Positions 1-10,460 of a stretch of 64,000 nucleotides of DNA are shown here, in pieces (the stretch's first letter is position 1; the number at the start of each line of letters is the position of its first letter). The notes beneath the pieces were generated by a model. That model searched no databases and was not told where the DNA came from. It was given only the letters and a program-made list of their open reading frames with translations. A program made the translations under genes and the position numbers. The DNA is taken from positions 11,718,001 to 11,782,000 of the forward strand of contig NC_053187.1 of NCBI RefSeq assembly GCF_905163445.1, given 5' to 3'. The stretch comes from Pararge aegeria (taxonomy: Eukaryota; Arthropoda; Insecta; Lepidoptera; Nymphalidae).

Positions 1-2260
1 GCCATTTTCCTGCTGTTTGACTTAAATATCCAATAAATATCTAATAAATCGACTATGAAAGCTTTTTGGCTCTTAATGATAAAGCGAGCTTGTTAGTCAG
101 TATAGAAGTAGGTTAAGCAACCTGTCTAAATCTTCTTACACAATAACAATGTCATCACTATTTAATTCAGCATATTCGCTTTTGTTAATTTAATCCATAG
201 TGTTCTTGGCCTTTTCTTTTAATTTGCGATATGCGAATCCACACTCAACTTATTTTACTATTTCTTTAATATGACTTTTTTGGTCTTTCTCTGGATATCA
301 TGAATGAACAGTGTGTTATGAACACATTTGTGTTTTATATCCATTTGAGAAAATTGTGTCAAACGAGCTTCTTTAGAGCGGCGAGCGAGAAGTTAGAAAC
401 TAAAGTTACGTTCTTTATTTCGCAAAAAAGATATAACATAATCGCCGCGTCGCGTTCGTATCTGAACGTTCATAAGAATGTGACCTAGTCAGTCTAAAGT
501 TTGACATAGTGTGTTTGTTACTCGCGGGCAGCTATTGGACGATAAATCAATTTACGTTAAATGTTATTAGTTGTTATGATGCTAGCTCCTCGCTCCGTAT
601 CGTATTATTCTAGGTTGGTTTCGTAGTTATGAAACAAAAAAGTTCTTTTTGAATCTCTATTAAATTTAATATTTTGTTAGAATTGAACTGTGTAGACAAA
701 ACCAAATTTTTGACATTCGCGAATGTCAAAAGTGCATAACATAAAACTATTATATCATAGATTTCCGCAAAGTAACGCCTAACGTTTTATATTGGATAGA
801 AGCTCCAATATAAAACTATTAAATTATTTAGCATTTACTCCAATTTTAAAAGTGGTAAGAATTACTGGTTCAGCTGCCTTTTTTGTCTCCAGCTGCTGCT
901 AGGCTGTTTGGAAATTATTAATTTATGAAGATCAAGACATCCCTATTAAGCTCCACCTTAATAAGCCGAAACTAATCCTCCTCGTAATATCAATATAATC
1001 TTCCTCCACCTTATGTAATTAATATCTATAATATTAAGTGTTACCACATAGAGCAGATACCTACTGAGCTTTTATATGAATGTTTAATAGATTAGAATGT
1101 AATTGACAACGGTAATTTATATCAGTTGGATAAATATTTGTGCCCATACAATCACGATTAACTAAGTTATCTTTATGCAGTGTCAGGAGTTTCTAGTAAA
1201 TCTTGCGCTATCACATTCAGCTTGTTATTCTAATTGCTTAGTAATTACGTCATTCGAAGGATAAAATGCCTGATCGTGTCTCTATTTCCATTATTGAGCA
1301 CTAATGCTACGAATAAATGTTATGTAGATTTGTATTTATATGCACTTACTAAGCCTATTATCGTCCCACTTCTGGGCGCAAGCCTCCAGAGAGCGCTTTT
1401 TAGCTTAAACCCGTCGCGCGAGCTGGAGCCGTTGGAGTTGAGAGACTTTAAAACGCTTATACAATCATCTATTTCAATGACCACAAAGCACATAATATAC
1501 TTCAGATAATAACGTAATATTTTATGTTATGCAAACATGGAATCTATAAAGCACACCAAAATGTTGTTTATACTGAACTTTCTATTTCAATACTTTTAAC
1601 TCTCATGTTACTTTAAAGTTTCTTTCAAAGTATAACGATAAAGATGCAATAGGCAAGTCGGTATGCCAAATCGAAAGGGACTTGGATGTTGCAAGTATAG
1701 AAGTTTTCTATGAAATCAAAAATACTGAAAAGATGTAATATATCCATGACACTTTAAGGAACAATTGTCTATAATTTATTCGAGCATCACTCTAAATAGG
1801 AAAGGTTCCTGAAACAATAAATAAACATATGTTTTAAATAAATATGACGGCATAACCTATACAGTTGTCGCGAATAAAAAAGTATTCACGACAATAATTT
1901 GATTATTTATACTTGCAGCGCTTCAGTCACGTTGCTTTCGCACTAATATCAAGCATCCCTTGCATTATGCGTGTTGGGATAGACATAGACTAAACCAAAT
2001 GCAAAGATTATCACCTTTGCATAGAGTTGACAATTGCGAATGCTTAAACGTTAGTATCGTTTCTGCATAACTTTTTAATCAAATTGTATACTCTAAATTT
2101 ACATTTGTTTCTATCATAATGTAAAAGATTTTTTTGGACCCCATTAAGACCATCGTTTCCTGTCGGATAATGCACTTCGCTTTATTGGTTCGCGTCGAAA
2201 ATACAAGTTTTCATGCATTATTTCAAAGCTTATTGATAGACATGTGTCATTTTGTTTGTA
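1..2260. other. No gene recognised
   Basis: AT-rich DNA. The longest open frames (for example 1234-1509) show no domain, no codon bias and no splice-supported extension. I see nothing else here. Confidence 0.5.
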
Positions 2261-2267
2261 GCACATC

Positions 2268-2581
2268 TCTCTCTCTCTTTTTGTGCCTCTCCCAGTCTGC
2301 AGGTTGGCCGTCTGCTCAGAGAACTACACGCGGTCTTGCGCCAGGATGTTGCGCAACCATGACTTCTTCCATCTTCCAACACGTCGTTTGCCCTCTTCTT
2401 TGCCCATCATTGTGAGCTGAAGCAGTTGATATCGCTTATGTCTCAGGACGTGGCCCAGATATTTGACTTTTCTCTTTTTAATGATTGGCAGTAACTCCCG
2501 GCTTATGTCAACGCGTTGAAGTACTCTCACATTAGAAACTTTCTTTAATAATAATGAAATGTTTAATAAATTTCGTAGCAT
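2268..2581 (-). pseudogene. LINE reverse transcriptase C-terminal fragment
   Basis: A minus-strand frame shows VLQRVDISRELLPIIKKRK, KYLGHVLRHKRY and GKEEGKRRVGRWKKSWLRN. This is the hallmark C-terminal segment of LINE endonuclease/reverse transcriptase proteins. The upstream RT core is absent and the frame is lost after about 2324, followed by a short GA-rich tail near 2268-2280. It is a 5'-truncated relic, of a different subfamily from the copy at 7556-8678. Confidence 0.75.
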
Positions 2582-3040
2582 CGATCTTTAATATAACTTT
2601 AGCTATTTATTTCGTATTTAAAATTGTAACATAGGTATATTGAAACATTACCATTCAATTCTTATTGTATGACGATGTGTCATACCTATATACATACCTA
2701 AATTGACTTTAATGTCGCCTGTTAAGATGTAAGCCGGCCAAGGTTTATATGTGCGTATAGGTAACCGGTATCGTTTGCAAAGATGAGTTCGGTCGAGACG
2801 TCACATTTGCATCGCGATGATAGGGTATCGCGACAGGTTTTGCACAAACAAGCTCAACGTGAGGAACACATTCATATCCTTTACGACGACGCGATGTGGA
2901 CGCGCAAAAGCATAATTATATTATTACTAGACTGCAACATGTAATTGATTCATTCCTGGTAGTGGATACTCGTTAAATACTATTCGTATTTAAATAACAT
3001 AAATTGCTCTTATGCCATCCTTGTTGAAACCTTTAAGTAG

Positions 3041-3124
3041 ATGGCTGACGTGCGATATAAAATCGAGGAATTTTACGGTACAATATACGTCGGAACTTTT
3101 GGCATGTTTTCTTTGTTCGGCTCA
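3041..3124 (+). CDS. Possible orphan first coding exon (unknown protein)
   Basis: After an acceptor-like AAGTAG, ATG opens 28 codons (MADVRYKIEEFYGTIYVGTF then GMFSLFGS) that stop at a strong donor, CTCA|GTAAGTGC. Read through, the frame continues to 3253. The sequence is hydrophobic after residue 15 and could start a membrane segment. No homologue was recognised and no partner exon was found. It could equally be chance. Confidence 0.2.
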
Positions 3125-3748
3125 GTAAGTGCATCGATCTTGATGAAAACTGGCATGGCTATAAGTGGCAATTTAGCGACGTACATAGAATACTTAATTT
3201 TTATCCCGGAAATGCAGCTGGGAACCCTTTATACGTTTGATTTAAAAACATAAACGTTATTACCTATTGACGACTTTAAAGGCAAAACTTATCTTGATAA
3301 AATCTTGCATAGAGATTACTTGCTCCTGGGGAGAACACACAGGATACTTTGTAGCCCGTATAGTTCCCGCCGGATTTTCCAAAAACTTGAACAAACGTGA
3401 TCGCGCGTAACTGCTAGTTTCATAAACTTGCACCTATATAAAATATATAATGTGTAATAGATGCAAGCTAAACGATAGCCGGTATCATCATCATGTTGCA
3501 AGCTTGTTTATTTCAACCACTGACATGATGGACAGCTTCGTAAATAACATTATTATGCAAAATTTTACTATCGGAACTTAGCGGCATAACGCTGTTTCAT
3601 AAATTATCGTGACAAGTAGTAAATCAATCGCCCCGGCCGGACAATGCCGGTAGAAAAAGAGAAACACGAGCGAAGCTTTCCTTTGCCCTGCCCCTGCAGT
3701 GTACATCCGCACTATTATCGCCTTGATTGACGTGTTTGTTCCACATTA

Positions 3749-4215
3749 TTGCTTCTGTAATGAGATTCACTAGTTTATTGAGCTTTTTATTATTATGTTT
3801 CTATCCAAATTATAGAGAGATGTTAACTAAATTATAAATTTGGTGGTAATTTGTAAAATGTAGCGGCAGTCAATAAGATTAACGTGTTAGTTACTACATT
3901 ATTTAGTTTTTATTATACTGTTTCTATCCAAATTTAAGATAGATACATGAATGATAATTTAATTTTACATTCGGCTTTGTTTTTTAGAATTACAGTCAAT
4001 AAGATTAACAGCTTTAAACTGGGAGTCTACTTATGAAAGCTTGATTGTCGTGCTGGTTGTACATAATTGCTTCTGTAATGAGCTCCACTTTTTTATTGAG
4101 ATTTTAAATGTTCTGTTTCTATCATAATTATTGATAGATAAATAAGTCATAATTTAATTCTAAGTTTGATAGTGTTTTGTAGAATATAGATTCGATAAGA
4201 TAAAATGTTAACTCC
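3749..4215. repeat. Diverged tandem-like repeats
   Basis: TTGCTTCTGTAATGAG occurs at about 3750 and 4068. TGTTTCTATCCAAATT occurs near 3797 and 3919, with a variant near 4113. CAGTCAATAAGATTAAC occurs near 3868 and 3991. The shared order of motifs indicates two to three old copies of one unit, of unknown origin. Confidence 0.55.
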
Positions 4216-4976
4216 TGTTTACAATATTAAAGCTTGGCAATTTGACATGTTGTACTTAGTAAAATCAACTTATTAATTTTTAAACTGATGTGTTATGGAT
4301 GCAATATTAGACATAATCTTGACTTTAGAGTCGAATTACTCCATGAATGTAATACTGTTTACTTGAATCACATAAGTTCACATTTTTATGACATAGGTAT
4401 GTGTCTACACCAGTACAACCTCATCCAAAGTTATTAGGATATCTTAATACCGTCATAATTGATTTTACACTGAACGCAGTTTAATAAAATTCTTATACAG
4501 TATGTTAACAAACCGGTTTTTTGATACAGCAAACGTTCAACGCAGTAGTTGGCTACCCTTCGTCGCTGTAGTTATATATAAATACATATAATTAATTTAC
4601 AAATACAGAATGAAAAAATTGCGTGTTTCTGGTTTAGTGCAGCTGTCGTTGGACCAAAACAAGGTTGATCTGCTTGCTATAATATTTAAACCCTTAATCT
4701 TAGTTATTTTTTACCTTCTCTCATTTTCATGGCTACTCATCTATACATTAACATTGATTGTCTGTGCCACCACCGCGTAAGAACGTGACGGTAAAGTAAA
4801 ATCTGAAAATATTAACACAGTAAGATATTCAAGATTTTTTAAATGAGATCACGTCATTCTCGCTAATAATTCGTTGATTATTAACTTCACTCTTATTTAC
4901 CAAAAAAACGAAACGTCACGTTTTATTTTCTCAGATCGCCTACTGTGTCGTTATTTGATACTTACAATTCAATATA

Positions 4977-5400
4977 GTGCGTGCGTGCGGTATTTCTAAT
5001 CTCACGAGGTTGACCAGGGAACAAAGTATACGGGCAGGAAGACGCGCGGTCCACTTTGTGATCCGCTCGAGTGTATACCTACATCCTCGGACATTGCGAC
5101 CGCAAACACCGATCCAGACACGCAAACCTGTTTATGAAACATCACTTTTGTCTGCGTTGTGCTCATTAAACATTGCTCACACGGGGCGTTGCGCGTCGCC
5201 GAAATTGTTAATGAGAACCTTACTCGAATTGACCTCAACGAAGTCATCGCTAAGTTATTTTCATATCGGAACGGCATATTGTATTTCGTGCACATAATTA
5301 TTCGACGGTTTCCAATACGACTGCGCGTAATTTTATGTGTTTTGAATTGAGTATAAAGTCGGCTCACTGGCCGAGTTTAGTTCGCTCCCTATGCCAATTT
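4977..5400 (+). promoter_or_regulatory. CpG-richer patch with a TATA/initiator-like pair
   Basis: This stretch has more CpG than its surroundings, so overlapping open frames appear on both strands. Near its end TATAAA (5352-5357) is followed about 25 bases later by GAGTTTAGTTCG, resembling an arthropod initiator. It could be a promoter and 5' UTR for an unseen transcript, possibly upstream exons of GOPC. Nothing in the sequence proves it. Confidence 0.25.
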
Positions 5401-5851
5401 ATTTTACTGCTCACTGGAACGCCTACAAAACCATAGGATGTGGGTATTTATTTCCGAGAAAATTTATAGGATTTCTCTAACAAATATCTCAAATTAGCAC
5501 GCATTAAATATTGCTAGTAGCGAATGGATATATTCATCTCAATAAATCAAAACACCTGATCAACTCGACCAGGATGTAGTTATGTTAATAGTTAGGCTTT
5601 AGCAAATATGCAGTAGGATAAACAGTAGGTGGACCTCGTTAAACGTCGATTCCTTCTCCATCTCCATACAATTTGTAGCTGCTATTTATTTGTGCCTTCG
5701 GTATGCTAGAGAAAATTCAATATAATTAACATCTATGTATGTTAATCATAATTCTATGTTCCGTAACGGGAATCACCAGGGTGATTATGGAACTAACTTT
5801 TACATAAACCTTTGTATATGTAGGTAAATAGTAAATGCCTATGTCTAGCTA

Positions 5852-5912
5852 TAACGGTATTAACGACATTCTAACTTATAAGTCTTAAGTTAGAATGTCG
5901 TTAATACCGTTA
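5852..5912. repeat. Perfect 27-bp inverted repeat (hairpin, 7-base loop)
   Basis: Arm 5852-5878 and arm 5886-5912 are exact reverse complements, separated by seven bases. No terminal-repeat or target-duplication signature identifies it as a known MITE, and no gene is near. It could be a foldback insertion, a transposon excision scar or a small-RNA hairpin. Confidence 0.85.
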
Positions 5913-7555
5913 ATTAGGTATAATAGCTTTCCTCTTTATTTTTATGGATGTTTATGGATGGTGTTTCTGTTAGCGTTCATATTAAGCACATTATAAAAAA
6001 CTTACCACATGTTTCCACTACCCTTTAAGTTTATTAGATTGTTTCAGTTGGGCTTGCAAATAAAAGTAAAATATGAGAACCATCTCCCATCGCTGTTTCT
6101 AATTTGTCTCTCCATCGGAAGATAAATTAAATCTTTCAAACTACGCAACTTAACGCAGTTTTATTGGATGGTGGAAATCACTTATTAAAGATGACCCGCC
6201 TGCTTATGTGATATTCAGTTTTTAATTAAACAGCAGTGTCCGCCTATGAGTTTGAAAAGGCTGCCTCATTTATACTTTGTCTGCTTTTCATGGCGAAGCT
6301 TCGGAGAGGCTTAACCGATTTTGATTGGACTTTTATAGGCAGGCTTTGCAAGGACTAATGTAGCCTAATTTTACTACGGGCAATAGTGAAAATATTTCGT
6401 TTTACTTTTTCAGTAAGATAGAAGGAAAACGAAACATTTCGCAAGTTACGCGGGAAACGAGAAGAAAAATCTAATAGGACCAACTCGCAGGTTATACTGA
6501 TAGTATAACATATTGCTCAAAAATTTTGTGTTTATACATCATTGCTGTAATTAGTTACACGATAGTTTAACTAGAATTTGTGTTTTGTAATTTGATAGGG
6601 GACTTTTATTGGAATGCATTACTTTTGCATGCCGTCATGCAGTGGCCAGTGCATGCATCACAAGTACAGGATTCTTAGAAACGTTCGACCGCGTCGCGTC
6701 GGTAAGGCAGACATCGTGACGTCGGCATTTGCATTTTGCGGCACTGCTTGCTTGCTCAACGCAAGCAAAATAATAATATTATTAAGAACGTTATTAGGTA
6801 TATTTAGTGATCTTTTTGAAGATTTTATTGAATTGTTTTCTGAACATTTTTATCTATAATCATATAATAAAGCTGAAGAATTTGTTTGTCAGATAGATAA
6901 TTTCAGGAACTACACGCTCAAATTGGAAAAATCACTATTATAACATTCCAGCTTTAGCAACAACCAATAGGAGCGAAGCATCAATGAAAAATGTTGCAAA
7001 ACGGGAGAAAAAAAGAGGCTTTGGGAGCTTCGCCAAAACAATGTAAGGTTTAAGGAATTGTTCCTCTTAAAAAGTTCTAGATGACGAAGTCGGGGGAGAC
7101 CGCTGGTTCCAAAAAACGGCTGATCAAAGGTATCTCCCCTCTACGCTTTCCGGTGTGAAGTCGCTTTTCTAGCATGCAGAGAATGGGTGATTATAATAAA
7201 TATGTAAATAAAATAAACAACCAACGGTTCAATCCTTTCTACAAAATCGTTTCAGCTAGTTAATAAGCTGGAGTCTTTGGTGTCATCACTTGGGATGTTT
7301 AGTCTTACATGTAGGTCCTGTTGATATAATTTGGAGTTCTTCGTTAATTGCAACTATCTTGCTGATAGGTGTTAATGTATAAAGGTAAACATTAAACGGG
7401 TCGGATGTGCAATGTACCTACTTATTCAGTCTCGAGTTTAGCCGTTGAATCTATATCTATAGTAATATTATAAAGAGGAAATATTTTTTGTACGCTTGTG
7501 TTTTGTAATTTGATAGGGCATTCGTATTGGAGTGCAATAGAACTTCATTAACAAT
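5913..7555. other. No gene; repeat remnants and a distant direct repeat
   Basis: GCTTCGGAGAGGCTTAACCG near 6297 belongs to a common lepidopteran repeat. A segment around TTGTGTTTTGTAATTTGATA occurs at about 6579 and again at 7496, the second next to an ATTATAAAGAGGAAA motif that often marks LINE or SINE tails. The rest is unremarkable. Confidence 0.45.
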
Positions 7556-8678
7556 CTCTCTCTCTCTCTCCGTCGTGTTCCTCATTGCTGAGGGTCGTGA
7601 CCAAGGGGTGGAAGGTCCACTTACAACTTTTTGGACGATTTTGTGCCATTTGACTCGGCTTTGAGCAACGTTTAAAGCCGTATGCACTTTGGTGTCGAGA
7701 GCAGTGCGGATTTGATCCGACCAACGAATCGGGCTACGTCCTCGAGGTCTCTTTCCTTCCACTTTGCCAGTGACCACTATCTTTTCAAGATTGTCTCCAT
7801 CTCTTCTGGCAATGTGACCGAAGTACTCGAGAATCCTCTTAAGACAGGTGGTCGATAGCCTTCTTGTAATTTTAAGCTGTCTCAAAATCGATGCGTTGGT
7901 CCTGCGTGCCGTCCACGGGATTCGCAACATTCTCCTCCAGCACCACATCTCAAAAGCGTCTGTCTATCAGCGTAAATATAGGAAAAATAAGTGCGCGGAC
8001 CAGACGCACTTTTGTCTTGATTGAGATATTCCTGTCTTTCCAAGTCCTATGTATTTGTGACATTGCGCTTTTGGCCAATCCGATTCGCCTTCGAACTTCA
8101 GTTTCACCAGAACCAGTGGCACTAATATTGGAACCCAGGTAAATAAAGTTCTCCACGATTTCGAGATTTAGCGAGCCAGTGAGCTCCAACCTTCCTGCAC
8201 GATCTACCACCATAGCTTTAGTTTTGGATCTATTTATGAAAAGACCCATGGCATTGCTTATTCGCTCCATCCTGTCCAGTAGAGACGTCGTCTCAGATGC
8301 TGCTAGGAGAGTTGTGTCATCAGCGTACCGTAAGTTGGTCAACTTTACTCCACCTATACTGACACCACCATCCCATCCTTTGAGAGTTCGCTTCATAATA
8401 TATTCCCCGTAGATATTGAACAGAATGGGAGAAAGCACACAGCCTTGCCTAACTCCTTTACGGAATTTGAAGGGTTTAGAGGTAATCTCATCTATCCTTA
8501 CAACTCCTTCACTGCTGCAATAAAGATTTTTGAGCAGCGCTATTAGATGTTCTGGCACTCCTAATTCTGTAAGCACTCTCCATAAACAGCTCCAATCAAC
8601 GCAATCGAAGGCTTTACTGTAGTCAATAAAGCACATGATAATTGGCGTATCATTAACAATAGAAAATGAAATTATCAT
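7556..8678 (-). pseudogene. LINE reverse transcriptase fragment (probably RTE-like), 5'-truncated and broken
   Basis: The 3' half of a non-LTR retrotransposon lies on the minus strand. The frame 8678-7950 holds RT domain motifs: FIDYSKAFDCVDW (first catalytic Asp), GVRQGCVLSPILFN and YADDTTLLAASE (the YADD box). It then breaks at about 7950, where a deletion has removed the residues normally following IFPIF, and the frame shifts. The next frame carries the C-terminal part: MWCWRRMLRIPW, ILEYFGHIARRDGDN and RGRSPIRWSDQI. The element ends in a GA-rich simple repeat (7556-7570). Endonuclease and early RT sequence are missing, so the copy is dead. The assignment to the RTE clade is from recalled similarity of the C-terminal motifs. 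Confidence 0.88.
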
Positions 8679-9059
8679 ATAAGTAACATAGACTATAAGT
8701 TATTTTAAAAACTTCGAGATCCTTAAGAAAACTGTAATAATTTAACTCCAAAGTAACAATATATTGCCTATAAATTTCCATATTTGGTGCGCGCTGAGAA
8801 AACTATTGGCGATACATACTCGTAAAAACGTTATAAATGATTTATTTTCTCGCGGTTTTTTTTTTTTTTGGTAACAATGAGTGCCTTAATTATGTAGATT
8901 ACAGTAGGTAGAAAGAAAATATTATCAACTATCCTAGTTAAGCCACAATAGCATGGTGGCAAATATAACATTACTGTAACGATCTATTAGTTCACGAGGG
9001 TTAAACCTATACATATTTTTCGATAGGCAGCGGAGAGTAAATGAGCTACTGGGAGGGTT

Positions 9060-9330
9060 GCTTATCAAATCATCATAATCATCTCAACCACAGGCAGTCC
9101 AATGCTAGAGACATGGTGTGGTGAGACAGGTGTTTTTCGAGGGATTTCCACTAACTACGATTTTGTGCCGCTTGTCTCCAGCGACTGCATGCGACCTGTT
9201 TTATGTCGTCGGTACACCATGTGGGGGGCTCTACCAAAACTGTTTCCGGTTTTGGCGACCCCGCATTGCAAAGCACCTTCGGACCGCAATGACCATCGGT
9301 TCTCCGCTTTATGACCAGGGGCATATCTAA
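9060..9330. repeat. Degenerate LINE-derived interspersed repeat
   Basis: The stretch from ATCATCTCAACCAC through GACTGCATGCGACC to ACACCATGTGGGGGGCTCTACC matches the layout of a very common lepidopteran repeat (compare CACGTCCACTGCTGGACATA and GCGTTTGATGTCGT in the copy at 10163-10460). It is heavily diverged and has no coding value, although two short open frames cross it. Confidence 0.55.
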
Positions 9331-10162
9331 CCTTTATTTTATTTCATTATTTTTGTATTTACTACAATAAAAAATACACAATATGTAGAAACCCCGGTAG
9401 TGACATAGCCTGATGATAGACAGACGAACAAATGGAAGACACCGGAGGCTTAATAGGTAATAGGTTCAGTTGGCACTTTCGGGTACGGAATCTTATAAAC
9501 AAACAATATTTGAATAGGGAAAATTTGTTATGCATGCGTTTTCTCTTATGTACGTGCTCATTATTTAACTTACTTCGTTGCATGTCGTGAAAATCACGAC
9601 ATTGTTATGCCTACAACGAGCATAAAGTGTCACTGGTTTAACAAAATGCTATACATGATTTAGGTAACAAAACAATATATATGTATATTGTTATCTCTGA
9701 ACGTTTTACTCGCATCCTGCCTCTAGTTGAGTTGAAAAGCGGCTGTTTTCAATAATGGATAAGACAGTGTCAGGCAAATGAGCCCCCGCTGTGATTTTAG
9801 CCTTGTCGAGATGAAATCCGTTAGACGATTGGGTGGCGCTGTTCCTCACACGCCTTTCCATTGTTTGTCCTCATTGCATCTTAAGAATACATTTAAGGTA
9901 CTTTCAAATAGATTGTTATATGTAGCTTCAGATATAAAATTGAATTTTAAGATAACGCATCAATTTCATTTTTATAAATGTCTGATCGAAGATGCCGATG
10001 CAAGTTATGCGTGTTAAATATATCTTCAGAATGTTGCATAACAGTCGATTGTGCGATGCAGGTATGACACGACAGTAGGTAACTCTAAGGCTACCACGGA
10101 AATGAATTGAAGCTCAATATGAGAAGAAGGTATGCGTATATTCACCGTAATTGTATAGGTTT

Positions 10163-10460
10163 GTCAATCATCATCACCACCTCAACCGATTCACGTCCAC
10201 TGCTGGACATAGATGTTTTGTTGAGAGTTATATAATCCACGGTCCTGGACGGCTTGATTGCAGTGATGTGCAGTGGGTTTCTTACCAAGGTATGCATACA
10301 GTAGGAAAATTGCATAAAACAGCAAAATCCTCTTCCTTTAAGAGTTATTTTAGGGTAAGCAGTGCTTTTGTGCATGTATGAAGTGCACGCCACTATTTGG
10401 TTGCATCGGTTCTCAGCGACGCGTTTGATGTCGTTTACCTACCTCGTTGGGGGTATAAAA
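10163..10460. repeat. LINE-derived repeat split by a nested MITE
   Basis: The left part (10163-10260) contains CACGTCCACTGCTGGACATA and the right part (10396-10460) contains GCGACGCGTTTGATGTCGT and CCTCGTTGGGGG. Together they form one copy of the same family as 9060-9330. The MITE at 10261-10395 interrupts it, which gives the order of insertion. Confidence 0.6.
10261..10395. mobile_element. hAT-like MITE of the CAGTGGCGTGCAC family (nested copy)
   Basis: The left end CAGTGATGTGCAGT and the right end, reverse-complemented TAGTGGCGTGCACTTC, are diverged versions of the ends seen at 15314-15440. The flanking octamers CTTGATTG (10253-10260) and TTTGGTTG (10396-10403) agree at 6 of 8 positions, consistent with an aged 8-bp target duplication. 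There is no coding frame. Confidence 0.65.

Noticed and set aside
3041..3253. Similarity of the mini-frame to the V-ATPase proteolipid N terminus
   Set aside because: Only small hydrophobic and glycine residues align; no proteolipid motif is present.
5002..5367. Overlapping 106-121-codon frames on both strands as genes
   Set aside because: Open on both strands because the patch is CpG-richer; no domain, no splice support and no codon pattern.
7950..8678. Reverse transcriptase as a domesticated host gene
   Set aside because: Truncated 5', frameshifted by a deletion and ended by a GA repeat: an ordinary dead LINE.
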